Source: Rectinema sp003452735
GTDB taxonomy: Bacteria > Spirochaetota > Spirochaetia > Treponematales > Rectinemataceae
Assembly (NCBI GenBank): GCA_035415815.1
Contig: DAOOGR010000002.1
Coordinates: 1 to 64,000, forward strand
Length of the DNA stretch: 64,000 bases
Direction: 5' to 3'
The notes under the pieces were generated by a model. That model ran no database searches and was not told the origin of the DNA. It worked only from the letters and a program-made list of their open reading frames with translations. The position numbers were made by a program, and so were the translations under genes. This document shows, piece by piece, positions 33,719 through 42,338 of this stretch (positions are counted from its first letter, which is position 1; every line of letters starts with the position of its first letter).

Positions 33719-34999
33719 TTATGTTCCTACTGCCTTGAATATGATTATTCCATTGTGTCCGCCAAAGCCAAGGCTAGCTGACATCGCAGTCTTTATCTTG
33801 CGAGCTTGAGCAGTATTAGGAATATAATCTAGATCGCAACCTTGCTCTATATCTGGGTTGTCTAAGTGAATGGTAGGAGGAAGGATACCTGTTTCTAATG
33901 ACTTTATGCATACAATGGCTTCGATCGCTCCAGCAGCTGCGATACAGTGCCCCGTCATGCTCTTTGTTGAGCTGATTTTAAGCGACTTGACAGAGGAACC
34001 AAAGGCTTTCTTTAGCATCTTGCTTTCCATGGGGTCGTTGAGGTCTGTGCCTGTACCATGTGCGTTATAGTATTCGATATCAGTTGCCTGCAAATCAGCA
34101 TCTCTTAGAGCATGCTCTATGGCTTTTACACCAAAGATGCCTTCTGGTTGAGGTGCGGTCAGATGATAAGCATCACAACTGCTGCCATAACCCGCAAAGA
34201 TTGCTCTGATCTTCGCGTTTCGGGCTTTGGCGTGATCGAGTCTCTCAAGGATTAGAATACCGGCTCCTTCGCCTATTACAAAACCATCTCTATCGCGGTC
34301 GAAAGGTCTAGATGCTAGCTCTGGTCGGTCGTTATAGGATGTCGACAGCGCTTTGAGCCTACAAAAGGAACCAACTGCAAATTCAGTAATAGCTGCCTCT
34401 GTTCCTCCTGCAATTACAATATCCACTCGTCCAGCCCGAACAAGGTCTAAGGCTTCACCAAGAGCATCGGTACCTGAGGCACAAGCTGTAACTTGCGTCA
34501 AAGCAGGGCCATGAACGCCAAAATGCATGGAAATGTTTGCAGCAGCTTCATTCGCTATCATTTGAGGAATGGTCATTGGAGGTATACGATCAGGCCCATC
34601 CTGCAGCATTTTGGCATGAGATTCGGTAAATATCTCTATGCCTCCTATTCCATTACCCAAGACAACTGCGATGCGATCAGGGTCTATACCACCTTTATTT
34701 TGCAGGCTCTCATTCTGGGCAAAGTCTGGAAGCCCCGCATCCATCCAAGCCTGAGTGGCAGCGGCGACTGCATATTGAGAAAAGAGAGCCATTTTTCGCG
34801 CTTCTTTTCGATCGATCCATACAGATGGGTCAAAATTTTTTACTTCGGCGGCAATCTTGCTTTCTAGCTTCGATGCATCGAAGTGTGTAATATAACCTAC
34901 GCCGGTTAAGCCATTGATGCAGTTATTCCAAAACTCATCGATCGAATTCCCTATAGGACTTATAATTCCAAGACCTGTCACTGCTACTTCATTTTGCAT
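33719..34999 (-). CDS. fabF: Beta-ketoacyl-ACP synthase II FabF
   Basis: Elongating condensing enzyme of 426 residues. The Cys-His-His catalytic triad is visible: VTACASGTDALGEA (Cys), NAHGTGTDLNDPMES (His) and STKSMTGHCIAAAG (His). N-terminal VAVTGLGIISPIGNSI is typical of KAS I/II and C-terminal SLGFGGHNGIIIF ends the thiolase fold. The ATG has AAGGAGAAGG upstream. It follows fabH by 102 bases in the same direction. No acyl carrier protein gene is present in this cluster. Confidence 0.95.
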   Translation of the reverse strand: MQNEVAVTGLGIISPIGNSIDEFWNNCINGLTGVGYITHFDASKLESKIAAEVKNFDPSVWIDRKEARKMALFSQYAVAAATQAWMDAGLPDFAQNESLQNKGGIDPDRIAVVLGNGIGGIEIFTESHAKMLQDGPDRIPPMTIPQMIANEAAANISMHFGVHGPALTQVTACASGTDALGEALDLVRAGRVDIVIAGGTEAAITEFAVGSFCRLKALSTSYNDRPELASRPFDRDRDGFVIGEGAGILILERLDHAKARNAKIRAIFAGYGSSCDAYHLTAPQPEGIFGVKAIEHALRDADLQATDIEYYNAHGTGTDLNDPMESKMLKKAFGSSVKSLKISSTKSMTGHCIAAAGAIEAIVCIKSLETGILPPTIHLDNPDIEQGCDLDYIPNTAQARKIKTAMSASLGFGGHNGIIIFKAVGT

Positions 35000-35101
35000 T
35001 CTTGCCTTCTCCTTGTATTAATGAAAAAGTTTTTATATATACAAGTGACAATTTGCCAATAGTATGCGATATAATAGTCGGATTCTGCAAGACGAAATCT
35101 C

Positions 35102-36079
35102 TCACCATCGAATAACCGCAGCTCCATAAGTAAGACCTGCACCAAAGCCAACAAGCATTATGAGATCATTAGTCTTCAAAAGCCCCTTTTCGCTCATTTC
35201 TGTTAGAGCAATAGGAATGCTAGCACTAGAAGTGTTTGCATATTCTTCGATGTTGACATAGAATTTGTCCAAAGGAATCGATAAACGTTTGGCAGCAGCC
35301 TGCACGATTCGCGCATTTGCCTGATGTGGCACTATCCACGCAAAATCTTCGAGCTTATAAGCGGCTTTATGAAGGAGTCTCTGGATTAAAACAGTGATCG
35401 ATTTGACTGCAAAGTCATAGACTTTTTTCCCATCCATATAGATGAATGGTACGATTGGTTCTTGGCGCTCAAAAGCTTTAGTTCTTTCGGGTTGAACGAG
35501 AAAGAGATCTTTTGCTCCACCTCCTTCGGCTCCAAGAATGAATGAAAGACATCCGCGAGCGGATTCATCGATTCGGGAGAGTACCGCAGCACCTGCGCCA
35601 TCGCCAAATAAGACTGCTGTAGAGCGATCTTCCCAGTTGACAAATCTACTCAAGCCTTCAGCGCCTATAACCAAGGCATTTCTGCCGTGCGATGCTTCAA
35701 GCATGCTTGATGCAATATTGAGCGCATAGATGAATCCCGTGCATCCAGCCGTGACATCGAAAGCAGCAACACCATAAGCGCCGATCTTATCCTGAACAAT
35801 ACAAGCAGTAGCCGGAAAGCCGAGATAGTCGGGCGTTGCTGTTGCCACAATGATATAATCTAATTCTTGAGGGCCGATATTCGCCTTATCTAAAGCGCTC
35901 TTTGCAGCTTCTACTGCCATATCGCTCGTTTGGAGTCCATCAGGAGCGATATGACGAGCACCGATACCAGTATGAGAGCGTATCCACTCGTCTGTCGTAT
36001 CCATGCGCATCGCAAGCTCTTCGTTAGTTATGCGAAGAGGTGGTATATAGGCCGAAATTGATCTTACAACAATAGACAT
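35102..36079 (-). CDS. fabH: Beta-ketoacyl-ACP synthase III FabH
   Basis: Condenses acyl-CoA with malonyl-ACP to start fatty-acid synthesis. The 325-residue protein shows the Cys-His-Asn triad: FDVTAGCTGFIYALN (Cys), WIVPHQANARIVQ (His), EYANTSSASIPIAL (Asn), plus TTDEWIRSHTGIGARH at the N-terminus and FGAGLTYGAAVIRW at the end. It is the first of fabH-fabF-fabZ-fabV-rsmE. The region before it contains the duplicated contig end and a palindrome that may be its operator. Confidence 0.95.
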   Translation of the reverse strand: MSIVVRSISAYIPPLRITNEELAMRMDTTDEWIRSHTGIGARHIAPDGLQTSDMAVEAAKSALDKANIGPQELDYIIVATATPDYLGFPATACIVQDKIGAYGVAAFDVTAGCTGFIYALNIASSMLEASHGRNALVIGAEGLSRFVNWEDRSTAVLFGDGAGAAVLSRIDESARGCLSFILGAEGGGAKDLFLVQPERTKAFERQEPIVPFIYMDGKKVYDFAVKSITVLIQRLLHKAAYKLEDFAWIVPHQANARIVQAAAKRLSIPLDKFYVNIEEYANTSSASIPIALTEMSEKGLLKTNDLIMLVGFGAGLTYGAAVIRW

Positions 36080-36109
36080 ACGGCAATATCTCCTCTTTCT
36101 CTACGATAG

Positions 36110-36319
36110 ATGCTCTAAATGAATCATATAGGGCCAATGTTGTCAATATGACAAGAAGAGTAAANNNNNNNNNNNNNNNNNNNNNNNNNNNNNNNNNNNN
36201 NNNNNNNNNNNNNNNNNNNNNNNNNNNNNNNNNNNNNNNNNNNNNNNNNNNNNNNNNNNNNNNNATGCTCTAAATGAATCATATAGGGCCAATGTTGTCA
36301 ATATGACAAGAAGAGTAAA
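36110..36319. other. Assembly join: 100 Ns flanked by identical 55-base ends
   Basis: The 55 bases at 36110-36164 are identical to 36265-36319, on either side of 100 Ns (36165-36264). An exact overlap of 55 is the behaviour of a k=55 de Bruijn assembly whose contig ends were scaffolded instead of merged. The true fabH-ftsH intergenic region is probably about 209 bases, not 364. After collapsing, it holds no coding frame. Confidence 0.93.
36140..36154. promoter_or_regulatory. Palindrome upstream of fabH
   Basis: TTGTCA-ATA-TGACAA, 6-base arms with 3-base spacer; seen again at 36295-36309 only because the contig end is duplicated. Three further TGTCAA words lie nearby, two of them downstream at 36322-36360. 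On the minus strand TTGACA overlaps the right arm, so it may be an operator over the fabH promoter. The -10 is not clear. Confidence 0.4.
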
Positions 36320-36443
36320 AATGTCAAGGTATTCTTGGATATGTCAACTTCTCCGAATATCTCGAATAATCTTGAGTATATAATTAGGACCTAAGCTGGT
36401 TTATCGATCTAGAATTTAGCTATGTTTCCCTAAGTCTAGACTC

Positions 36444-38480
36444 CTATTTGCCGGAAGCCGAAGAAATTGAGGCTTTCTCTGTTGCTCCAGGCAGATGAGC
36501 AGCCTCCGCTGCTACCATTGGCTCTTGCAATTTCTTGGGTATAGATGTTCCACCTTCAAGAAGTTCAGCGAATTCGGACTCTTCTATAACTTCTTTTTCG
36601 AGCAATACAGAAGATATATGATCTAGCAAGTACTTTTTTTCTGTAAGCATATTGACAACATGTTGGTATCGCTCATTGATCATAGAGGCTATAGTCTCGT
36701 CGATGTAGCGTTGCGTTTCTTCACTATATTCTTTTGTTGCAAATGGATCAGAAGCTTGCTGAGGGCTTAATAGTCCGGAAGATCTTCTTGTCAAAGCTAC
36801 ATTCTTGAATTTATCGGACATTCCGTAGTCGGTAATCATTCTCTTGGCTATTTCCGTCGCATTGGCGATATCATTAGAAGCTCCAGTGGAAATAGACTGA
36901 AATACCAGCTCTTCCGCAGCTCGTCCGCCAAGAAGCACATCTATCTTACCAAGCAATTCTTCTTCAGTGATTAGATAGCGGTCTTCGAGAGGCATTTGAA
37001 GGGTGTATCCGAGTGCTCCATAGCCTCGAGGTACAATGGAGATTTTTCTTACTGGATCGGCACCTGGAGTGAAAGCAGCTGTTATCGCGTGGCCTGTCTC
37101 ATGAACCGCCACTATCTGCTTTTCCTTTGGATTTATCATACGATTCTTCTTTTCTAGACCAGCAATTACCTTTTCGATGGCAGCTTGAAAATCTTCTTCT
37201 TTGACTTTTTTCCGGCCAGCGCGAACCGCTAGAAGAGCGGCCTCGTTGACAACATTGGCAAGATCAGCACCTACGAATCCTGGAGTACTACGAGCTATTT
37301 TTGATAGGTCGACCGAAGGATCCATTTTAATATTCTTAGTATGAATCTTGAGAATTTCCTCGCGACCTTTCATGTCTGGCTTATCTACCAATACCTGACG
37401 ATCGAACCTTCCAGCTCTCAAAAGGGCTGGGTCTAGCACATCAGGCCTATTTGTTGCAGCAAGTATTATGAGACCGCTTGTCGAATCGAAACCGTCCATC
37501 TCTACTAGCAACTGATTAAGCGTCTGCTCTCGTTCATCATTCCCTCCGATGAACCCGCTCGCTCGCGATTTTCCGAGTGCATCTATTTCATCGATAAAAA
37601 TGATACAAGGAGCCTTTTCTCTGGCTTGCTTAAAAAGATCGCGGACTCGGGCAGCCCCGACTCCAACAAACATTTCGACAAAATCAGCACCACTCATCTT
37701 GAAGAAAGGAACATTGGCTTCACCAGCGACTGCCCTAGCCAACAAGGTCTTTCCGGTTCCTGGAGGCCCCACAAGGAGTACTCCTTTAGGAATCTTACCG
37801 CCAATTTCTGTATATTTTTGGGGATTCTTGAGAAAGTCGACAACTTCTACCAATTCAGCCTTAGCTTCATCGACTCCAGCTACATCCGCGAATCTCGTCT
37901 TTATGTCGCCTTCCGCGACGACGGTAGCCTTATTTTGACCAAAAGCGAGTACATTAGAATTGGATCCCATGAATTTGCTCATGATAGCACGCCAGAAGAA
38001 AATCATTATGGCGAATGGAAGTATCCAGTTGAGCAAAAGCGAAAGGATTGTGCTTCCTCCACGTGGAGATGCCGAATATACAACACCTTTTTCGTCTAGC
38101 AAAGATGTGAACTCAGGATCGCTGACCGGAACGGTCTTATAAACAACGCCCGGCTTTGCAGATGGCGGAAGAGGAGAGGATGGTTCTGCTGGATTGGGTT
38201 CCGTATAGCCTGTATAATAATTTGCATCGATTTCAACCCTTCTGATCTCGCCGGTTCTGACCTTGTCCTTGAATGTCGAATAAGGAACAAGAGTCGTATC
38301 GCTCTTGAAGAGAAAGTAGTTGAAAAAGGAGACAGCTAGGAGTGTTATGAGCACATATCCTAAGGAAAACCTGAACTGAAAGCCTTCTGGCATTCCTGGC
38401 TTTTTACGATTATTAGTATTCTTATCGGTTTTTCTTTGCTGATCGAGTTTCCAATTATTCTTGCCTTTAGATGGCATCAT
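36444..38480 (-). CDS. ftsH: ATP-dependent zinc metalloprotease FtsH
   Basis: Membrane-anchored AAA+ protease degrading membrane and short-lived cytosolic proteins. Residues: first TM helix 38-58 (FSLGYVLITLLAVSFFNYFL), a periplasmic domain, second TM 146-164, AAA module with Walker A GPPGTGKT (238-245), Walker B IIFIDEID (293-300), SRH near NRPDVLDPALLRAGRFDRQ, and zinc-binding HETGH (460-464) with the third ligand Asp downstream. A C-terminal Ala/Glu-rich tail ends the 678 residues. Its minus-strand promoter is TTACGA-17-TATAAT (38542-38514 on plus coordinates). Divergent from groES. Confidence 0.96.
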   Translation of the reverse strand: MMPSKGKNNWKLDQQRKTDKNTNNRKKPGMPEGFQFRFSLGYVLITLLAVSFFNYFLFKSDTTLVPYSTFKDKVRTGEIRRVEIDANYYTGYTEPNPAEPSSPLPPSAKPGVVYKTVPVSDPEFTSLLDEKGVVYSASPRGGSTILSLLLNWILPFAIMIFFWRAIMSKFMGSNSNVLAFGQNKATVVAEGDIKTRFADVAGVDEAKAELVEVVDFLKNPQKYTEIGGKIPKGVLLVGPPGTGKTLLARAVAGEANVPFFKMSGADFVEMFVGVGAARVRDLFKQAREKAPCIIFIDEIDALGKSRASGFIGGNDEREQTLNQLLVEMDGFDSTSGLIILAATNRPDVLDPALLRAGRFDRQVLVDKPDMKGREEILKIHTKNIKMDPSVDLSKIARSTPGFVGADLANVVNEAALLAVRAGRKKVKEEDFQAAIEKVIAGLEKKNRMINPKEKQIVAVHETGHAITAAFTPGADPVRKISIVPRGYGALGYTLQMPLEDRYLITEEELLGKIDVLLGGRAAEELVFQSISTGASNDIANATEIAKRMITDYGMSDKFKNVALTRRSSGLLSPQQASDPFATKEYSEETQRYIDETIASMINERYQHVVNMLTEKKYLLDHISSVLLEKEVIEESEFAELLEGGTSIPKKLQEPMVAAEAAHLPGATEKASISSASGK

Positions 38481-38513
38481 TTTCTCCTATAAAAAGATTC
38501 ATCGACTATCTTG

Positions 38514-38542
38514 ATTATAGACTATTTGCATACTTATCGTAA
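38514..38542 (-). promoter_or_regulatory. ftsH promoter
   Basis: Read on the minus strand: TTACGA (38542-38537), 17-base spacer, perfect TATAAT (38519-38514). A start near 38507 leaves a leader of about 27 bases containing the AGGAG site of ftsH. Confidence 0.6.
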
Positions 38543-38623
38543 GCAGAAACCGTGACTACTTAGTAATATACTGATTTTCATTCTATATGGCGAATACCCT
38601 ATTCCCCATTTAGGTATGAAGCT

Positions 38624-38687
38624 TTTTAGATGATTTATCTAAAAGTCAATTGATATGCTTGACCAGGAGAGATTGTTTTTTTATATT
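38624..38687 (+). promoter_or_regulatory. groES promoter with upstream dyad
   Basis: TTGACC (38659-38664), 17-base spacer, TATATT (38682-38687), a good housekeeping promoter about 50 bases before the groES ribosome binding site. A perfect 8-base inverted repeat TTTTAGAT - GATTT - ATCTAAAA lies at 38624-38644, 15 bases before the -35. No CIRCE element (TTAGCACTC-N9-GAGTGCTAA) is visible. Confidence 0.6.
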
Positions 38688-38743
38688 TCAAATCGGTTCT
38701 CTACCACAAATCATCTCGGAGCATTTATTAGGAGGACATATTT

Positions 38744-39010
38744 ATGGCCGTAAAACCCATTGGGGACAGAGTGCTTATCAAAATCAAAGAAAGCGAAGAC
38801 AAGACAGCAGGAGGAATAATAATTCCGCAGACTGCTCAAGAGAAGACCCAAACAGGTATCGTCATTGCCATTGGCACCGATGCGGATGCTATAAAGGTCA
38901 AGGTAGGCGACGAGGTTATGTACGATAAGTATGCAGGCACTCAGGTCAAGATCGAGGGTGTAGAACACCTTATAGTAAAAATGTCAGACATTCTTGCCAT
39001 CCTCGAATAA
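38744..39010 (+). CDS. groES: Co-chaperonin GroES
   Basis: Heptameric 10-kDa lid of the GroEL chaperonin. The 88-residue protein shows the family pattern: VKPIGDRVLIKIKESEDKTA, GGIIIPQTAQEKTQTGIVI, KVGDEVMYDKYAGTQVKI and the end LIVKMSDILAIL; mobile loop is included in the first block. AGGAGG lies 8 bases before ATG. No groEL follows: the next gene is on the opposite strand, so groEL is elsewhere in the genome. A strong intrinsic terminator follows. Confidence 0.95.
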   Translation: MAVKPIGDRVLIKIKESEDKTAGGIIIPQTAQEKTQTGIVIAIGTDADAIKVKVGDEVMYDKYAGTQVKIEGVEHLIVKMSDILAILE

Positions 39011-39034
39011 GAAAGCCTACACCAATGATGAAAG

Positions 39035-39069
39035 GGGGCTGTCCAATAAGTTGGGCAGCCTCTTTTTTT
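39035..39069 (+). terminator. Intrinsic terminator after groES
   Basis: Stem GGCTGTCCAA (39037-39046) pairs with TTGGGCAGCC (39051-39060), one T-G wobble, loop of 4, then CTCTTTTTTT. Between convergent groES and the PTS IIA gene, so it might also work in reverse. Confidence 0.85.
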
Positions 39070-39130
39070 CAAAGTGTACAGCGATCTGCTGCGATAGTGC
39101 TGAAGTCCTTTTTCATTCTCTGAAAAGGTC

Positions 39131-39583
39131 TTAGGCGTTGCCAAGCAGAATAGAGACCACTTCTTCCTTAGTCTTGGCTTCGAGGAGCGCTTGGCGTTTT
39201 TCTTCGCTGCGAAAAAGCATGCCTACTTCTGCAAGGAATTGAAGATGAGGGCCAGTCTTATCGATCGGTGATAATGTCATGATGAAAATACGACACCCCT
39301 TTCGATCGAGGGCGTCAAAGTCCACTTCTTGCTTAGATATGCCGACACATGCGACCAACTCGTGTACAGCTGTTGTTTTTCCATGAGGAATAGCAATACC
39401 ATGTTTCATGCCCGTGCTCATACGATACTCGCGCTCAAGGACACTTTGGATTGTTTCTTCTTTATCCAGTACCTTTCCGCTATTGGATGCAAGATCGACA
39501 AGTTCTCTGATGATCTCTTCTTTGTTCCTGCCTTTAAGATCCAATGAGATGAGTTCAGGCTTCAATATTTCCTTTAGGTCCAT
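39131..39583 (-). CDS. PTS IIA component, fructose/nitrogen (EIIA-Ntr) type
   Basis: A 150-residue phosphocarrier of the fru/mtl EIIA superfamily. The phosphorylated His lies in GIAIPHGKT (residues 64-72 region), with conserved CVGISKQEVDFDALDRKG and FLAEVGMLFRSEE. No EIIB/EIIC domain is attached, so it is more like the regulatory EIIA-Ntr than part of a sugar permease. It is downstream of the symporter-like gene (65-base gap) on the same strand, and a second protein of this family, fused to a helix-turn-helix, lies at 51253. Confidence 0.88.
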   Translation of the reverse strand: MDLKEILKPELISLDLKGRNKEEIIRELVDLASNSGKVLDKEETIQSVLEREYRMSTGMKHGIAIPHGKTTAVHELVACVGISKQEVDFDALDRKGCRIFIMTLSPIDKTGPHLQFLAEVGMLFRSEEKRQALLEAKTKEEVVSILLGNA

Positions 39584-39648
39584 TGTTCTATCCTAATTTG
39601 TGGTCTTGATACCGTCAAGTGCACTTTGCATCATGAGTTTATTTGAGG

Positions 39649-40890
39649 TCATATGAAATTGCGTGCTTTCTTTACACTGCGCTGACCATTCAGCTCAGCA
39701 ATAAGTGATAAGGAAAATATCAACCAAGCAGTGTCGAGTATTGTCGCACAGATAGAAAGCGGAAGAGCAATAGGTACCAAAAGGCTTGCTCCATTTTGAA
39801 AACCCTGTCCAAAAAGCAAACAGGCAAGAGAAAGCATGACGATAATGTCGCTACGTAGGGCAGAAGCGCCAACTATAACCGAAAGAGGCAGAAGCGCAAG
39901 CAGTAGGATTATCTGGCCTACAGTGGGATTATTCCTGGAATAGGATAAAAACATTGCGATGAATGAGCATGCAACAATAATAACACTTCCTACTCGACCA
40001 CTCACAAGGACGAGAGGGAATACAACTGCATTAGTATCGCGCTTTATCCCCAAGCTTTCTGATACATGGCGAAGTGCTGTGGCGGAAGAAAGAAAGATAC
40101 TGCCCGAGGCTGCAGCTGCAAGGAGCGGTCCTGACATAGCATAGAGAAGTATATAAGGGTTGGATTTTCCTCCAAGAATTCGATAGATAAGAGGGAAAAG
40201 CACAAAGATCGAGAAAACTGTCAGAGCAAGCACGAACAAGAGAACACTCCGATATTCAGAAGGAATCCCTGTATTTCTAAGATTTAGAAAGAGATACACA
40301 GATATAGGAATGAGCAAGATTCCCAGTATTTCAGAAATGAAGGAATTTATCAGGTAAGATGCTCTAGATATTACATCCAGCACTGGTAGTATTGGCCTCG
40401 ACATGACGGGATCATGTGATAGCGCCAAACCAAAAAAGAGAGCAAAAAGGCCAATTGGCAGGAACCACTTTGAAGAGACTAAAAAGACTTCGAATATGCT
40501 CGTAGGAAATATGGCTCGAACAAGGTCCAATGGGTCAAGTGTCTGTACGGTTCCACTTTGATATACCAGAGGCAATGGTACGGGCTTGAAAATCAGAACT
40601 ATAGCTATGCCAATACCAGCCGCGACTATTAGGCTAGCAACCGAGAGGATAAGGGATTGAGAAAAGATTTTTGCAAAGCGATGGGCTTCTGACAATCTGA
40701 AAACTGAAATAGGAATACCTGCTATGAGGGTTAGAATGAGCGCATAGCCACCAATCTTCAAAGCTAGCTCTGCAAGAAATGAAATTGTCGGCGTACCATG
40801 AATCATACTTGGAGGAAGGGATATATATAGAATTGCTCCCATGGCAATTCCAAGGGCGTATTTATGCCAAAGCTTCATCTTGGGAAGCAT
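39649..40890 (-). CDS. Sodium:dicarboxylate symporter (SDF)-like membrane protein
   Basis: About 10 hydrophobic segments in 413 residues. The region SGSIFLSSATALRHVSESLG, then VVFPLVLVSGRVGS, resembles the re-entrant hairpin and TM7 part of glutamate/dicarboxylate:cation symporters (SSxTLP ... ENLGV ... VLPLGATINMDG), but the substrate motifs are not conserved, so transport of glutamate is not assured. The start at 40890 is one choice; a TTG at 40932 and ATG at 40878 are also open and none has a clear ribosome binding site. Cotranscription with the PTS IIA gene is plausible. Confidence 0.7.
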   Translation of the reverse strand: MLPKMKLWHKYALGIAMGAILYISLPPSMIHGTPTISFLAELALKIGGYALILTLIAGIPISVFRLSEAHRFAKIFSQSLILSVASLIVAAGIGIAIVLIFKPVPLPLVYQSGTVQTLDPLDLVRAIFPTSIFEVFLVSSKWFLPIGLFALFFGLALSHDPVMSRPILPVLDVISRASYLINSFISEILGILLIPISVYLFLNLRNTGIPSEYRSVLLFVLALTVFSIFVLFPLIYRILGGKSNPYILLYAMSGPLLAAAASGSIFLSSATALRHVSESLGIKRDTNAVVFPLVLVSGRVGSVIIVACSFIAMFLSYSRNNPTVGQIILLLALLPLSVIVGASALRSDIIVMLSLACLLFGQGFQNGASLLVPIALPLSICATILDTAWLIFSLSLIAELNGQRSVKKARNFI

Positions 40891-40966
40891 AACTCTATTG
40901 GATTGACAGGTCAATATTGAGAGCTTTCTCAAATCCTCGAATGCTGGTTCATGTTATAACTTTGCA

Positions 40967-40996
40967 TTGACATATGACATTGTTTTCAAGTAATGT
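40967..40996 (+). promoter_or_regulatory. tRNA-Arg promoter
   Basis: TTGACA (40967-40972), 18-base spacer, TAATGT (40991-40996), 14 bases before the tRNA 5' end. Confidence 0.6.
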
Positions 40997-41010
40997 TCAT
41001 TTTATTGTGC

Positions 41011-41084
<74 letters not shown>

Positions 41085-41105
41085 TAAGGAATTACGACGA
41101 ATTAT

Positions 41106-42326
41106 CTAATATGAGGCTATTGCTTTTCTAAAAACCCGGTAGCGTTTGTAGATTTTTCCACCAAAGCGCTCAGCCAAGGCAGGGGTGTTAGGATTATCTT
41201 CAGATGTAAGGGATAGGTCTATCCAGGAGTAGCCAAGGCCTTCCAATCGCCGGATCATTTCATCAAAAAGAAGAGCGGCTGCACCTGCTCCCCAATGCTC
41301 CGGGGGAACGAGGACACTCTTAATGGTTACACATTCGTAGCGTCGGCTTAAGAAGCGACGGATACCCCGCATCTCCGGTGTTCTAGGATGAGAGAATAGA
41401 CTCATCCTAATTAATCCGCTCAAAGCCGCATAGGGAGTTCGAAAGCCATCGCATTTTATGAGTACTTCGTTGAGATTTGGCACGGCCGGAAAGAATCCAA
41501 CCGTTTTGCCTTCCTTCATTGCAAAGAGGACCAGCCTAGGATCGGCGAAGCTCCGGAAGGGTTCCAAAAGGGCTCGCACAGCTGGCTTCTCCCAAGCTAT
41601 GAATCCTGGCAAATGAGCTAGGCTCTTATTTAAAAGTTCGAGTACACAGTTCACTTCGTCTTCGAAGCGAAAGAAATTGGCATTTCGAATAGAGTAGCCT
41701 CTGTGTTCTCGTGCAGAAGCTGCCAAGCTGGCTAACTTAGCCCGATCGGGTATAGGCTTGTCCAGGCGTATTTCAATGGCGATATTGTCTCCTCGCGCTG
41801 GTAGAAAACCTAGGATTTCCATGGTTGAGAGGTAATAGGGCGGGGTATGGCCGCACAGAAGGACAGGAGGGCGATCTCGACCTTCTACAAGAACTCCATA
41901 GGCATTTTCGTAGTCTAGATTGAAGGGTCCATAGAGCTCTGTAAGGCCTCGCGAATGCCCCCATTCTTCAACCGTCTCTATAAGAGCCCGAGCGACATCG
42001 AGATCATTGATGTACTCGAAGAAGCCAAAAATGCAGTGTTTTGTTGCATCGCGCGTGTTCGCAGAACAGTCTTCAGCCGCGGCTATAGTGCCTACGATTC
42101 TGCCTTCTTTAATGGCGAGAAAGAGCTTTGCTTCTCCTCCGCGAAGAAAGAACTCTCCTCTCTTAGGATCTAATATGGCCTTGCGCTCCGGCAGAATTGG
42201 AGGAACCCATAATGGGTCATTGCCATATATTGTCCATGGAAAACGCAAGAACCGCTCGAAATCTCTCTTGTTCTCGACAGGACAGACCTGTACTTTAGAT
42301 TTTCCTTGTATCTCTATTTCATCCAT
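41106..42326 (-). CDS. GNAT-like acetyltransferase-fold protein, 406 residues
   Basis: Contains an N-terminal segment IYGNDPLWVPPILPERKAIL, then GEAKLFLAIKEGRIVGTIAA, the beta4 strand of a GNAT fold, and FGFFEYINDLDVARALIETV. The C-terminal half has a second GNAT-like section ending in LVPPEHWGAGAAALLFDEMI, with a glycine-rich acetyl-CoA loop, and SEDNPNTPALAERFGGKIYK. This matches a known group of ~400-residue uncharacterised N-acetyltransferase-like proteins. Substrate unknown. It is 12 bases downstream of the GPH transporter gene, which suggests one operon. Confidence 0.8.
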   Translation of the reverse strand: MDEIEIQGKSKVQVCPVENKRDFERFLRFPWTIYGNDPLWVPPILPERKAILDPKRGEFFLRGGEAKLFLAIKEGRIVGTIAAAEDCSANTRDATKHCIFGFFEYINDLDVARALIETVEEWGHSRGLTELYGPFNLDYENAYGVLVEGRDRPPVLLCGHTPPYYLSTMEILGFLPARGDNIAIEIRLDKPIPDRAKLASLAASAREHRGYSIRNANFFRFEDEVNCVLELLNKSLAHLPGFIAWEKPAVRALLEPFRSFADPRLVLFAMKEGKTVGFFPAVPNLNEVLIKCDGFRTPYAALSGLIRMSLFSHPRTPEMRGIRRFLSRRYECVTIKSVLVPPEHWGAGAAALLFDEMIRRLEGLGYSWIDLSLTSEDNPNTPALAERFGGKIYKRYRVFRKAIASY

Positions 42327-42338
42327 AGATTGTCCTAT

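Noticed and set aside
36265..36319. Apparent 55-base direct repeat flanking Ns
   Set aside because: Exact k-mer-length identity at two contig ends is explained by an unmerged overlap, not a biological repeat.
38481..38743. CIRCE heat-shock element before groES
   Set aside because: No TTAGCACTC-type inverted repeat in this interval.
39649..40932. Calling the symporter gene gltP
   Set aside because: Substrate-binding motifs are not conserved, so a specific symbol is unsupported.
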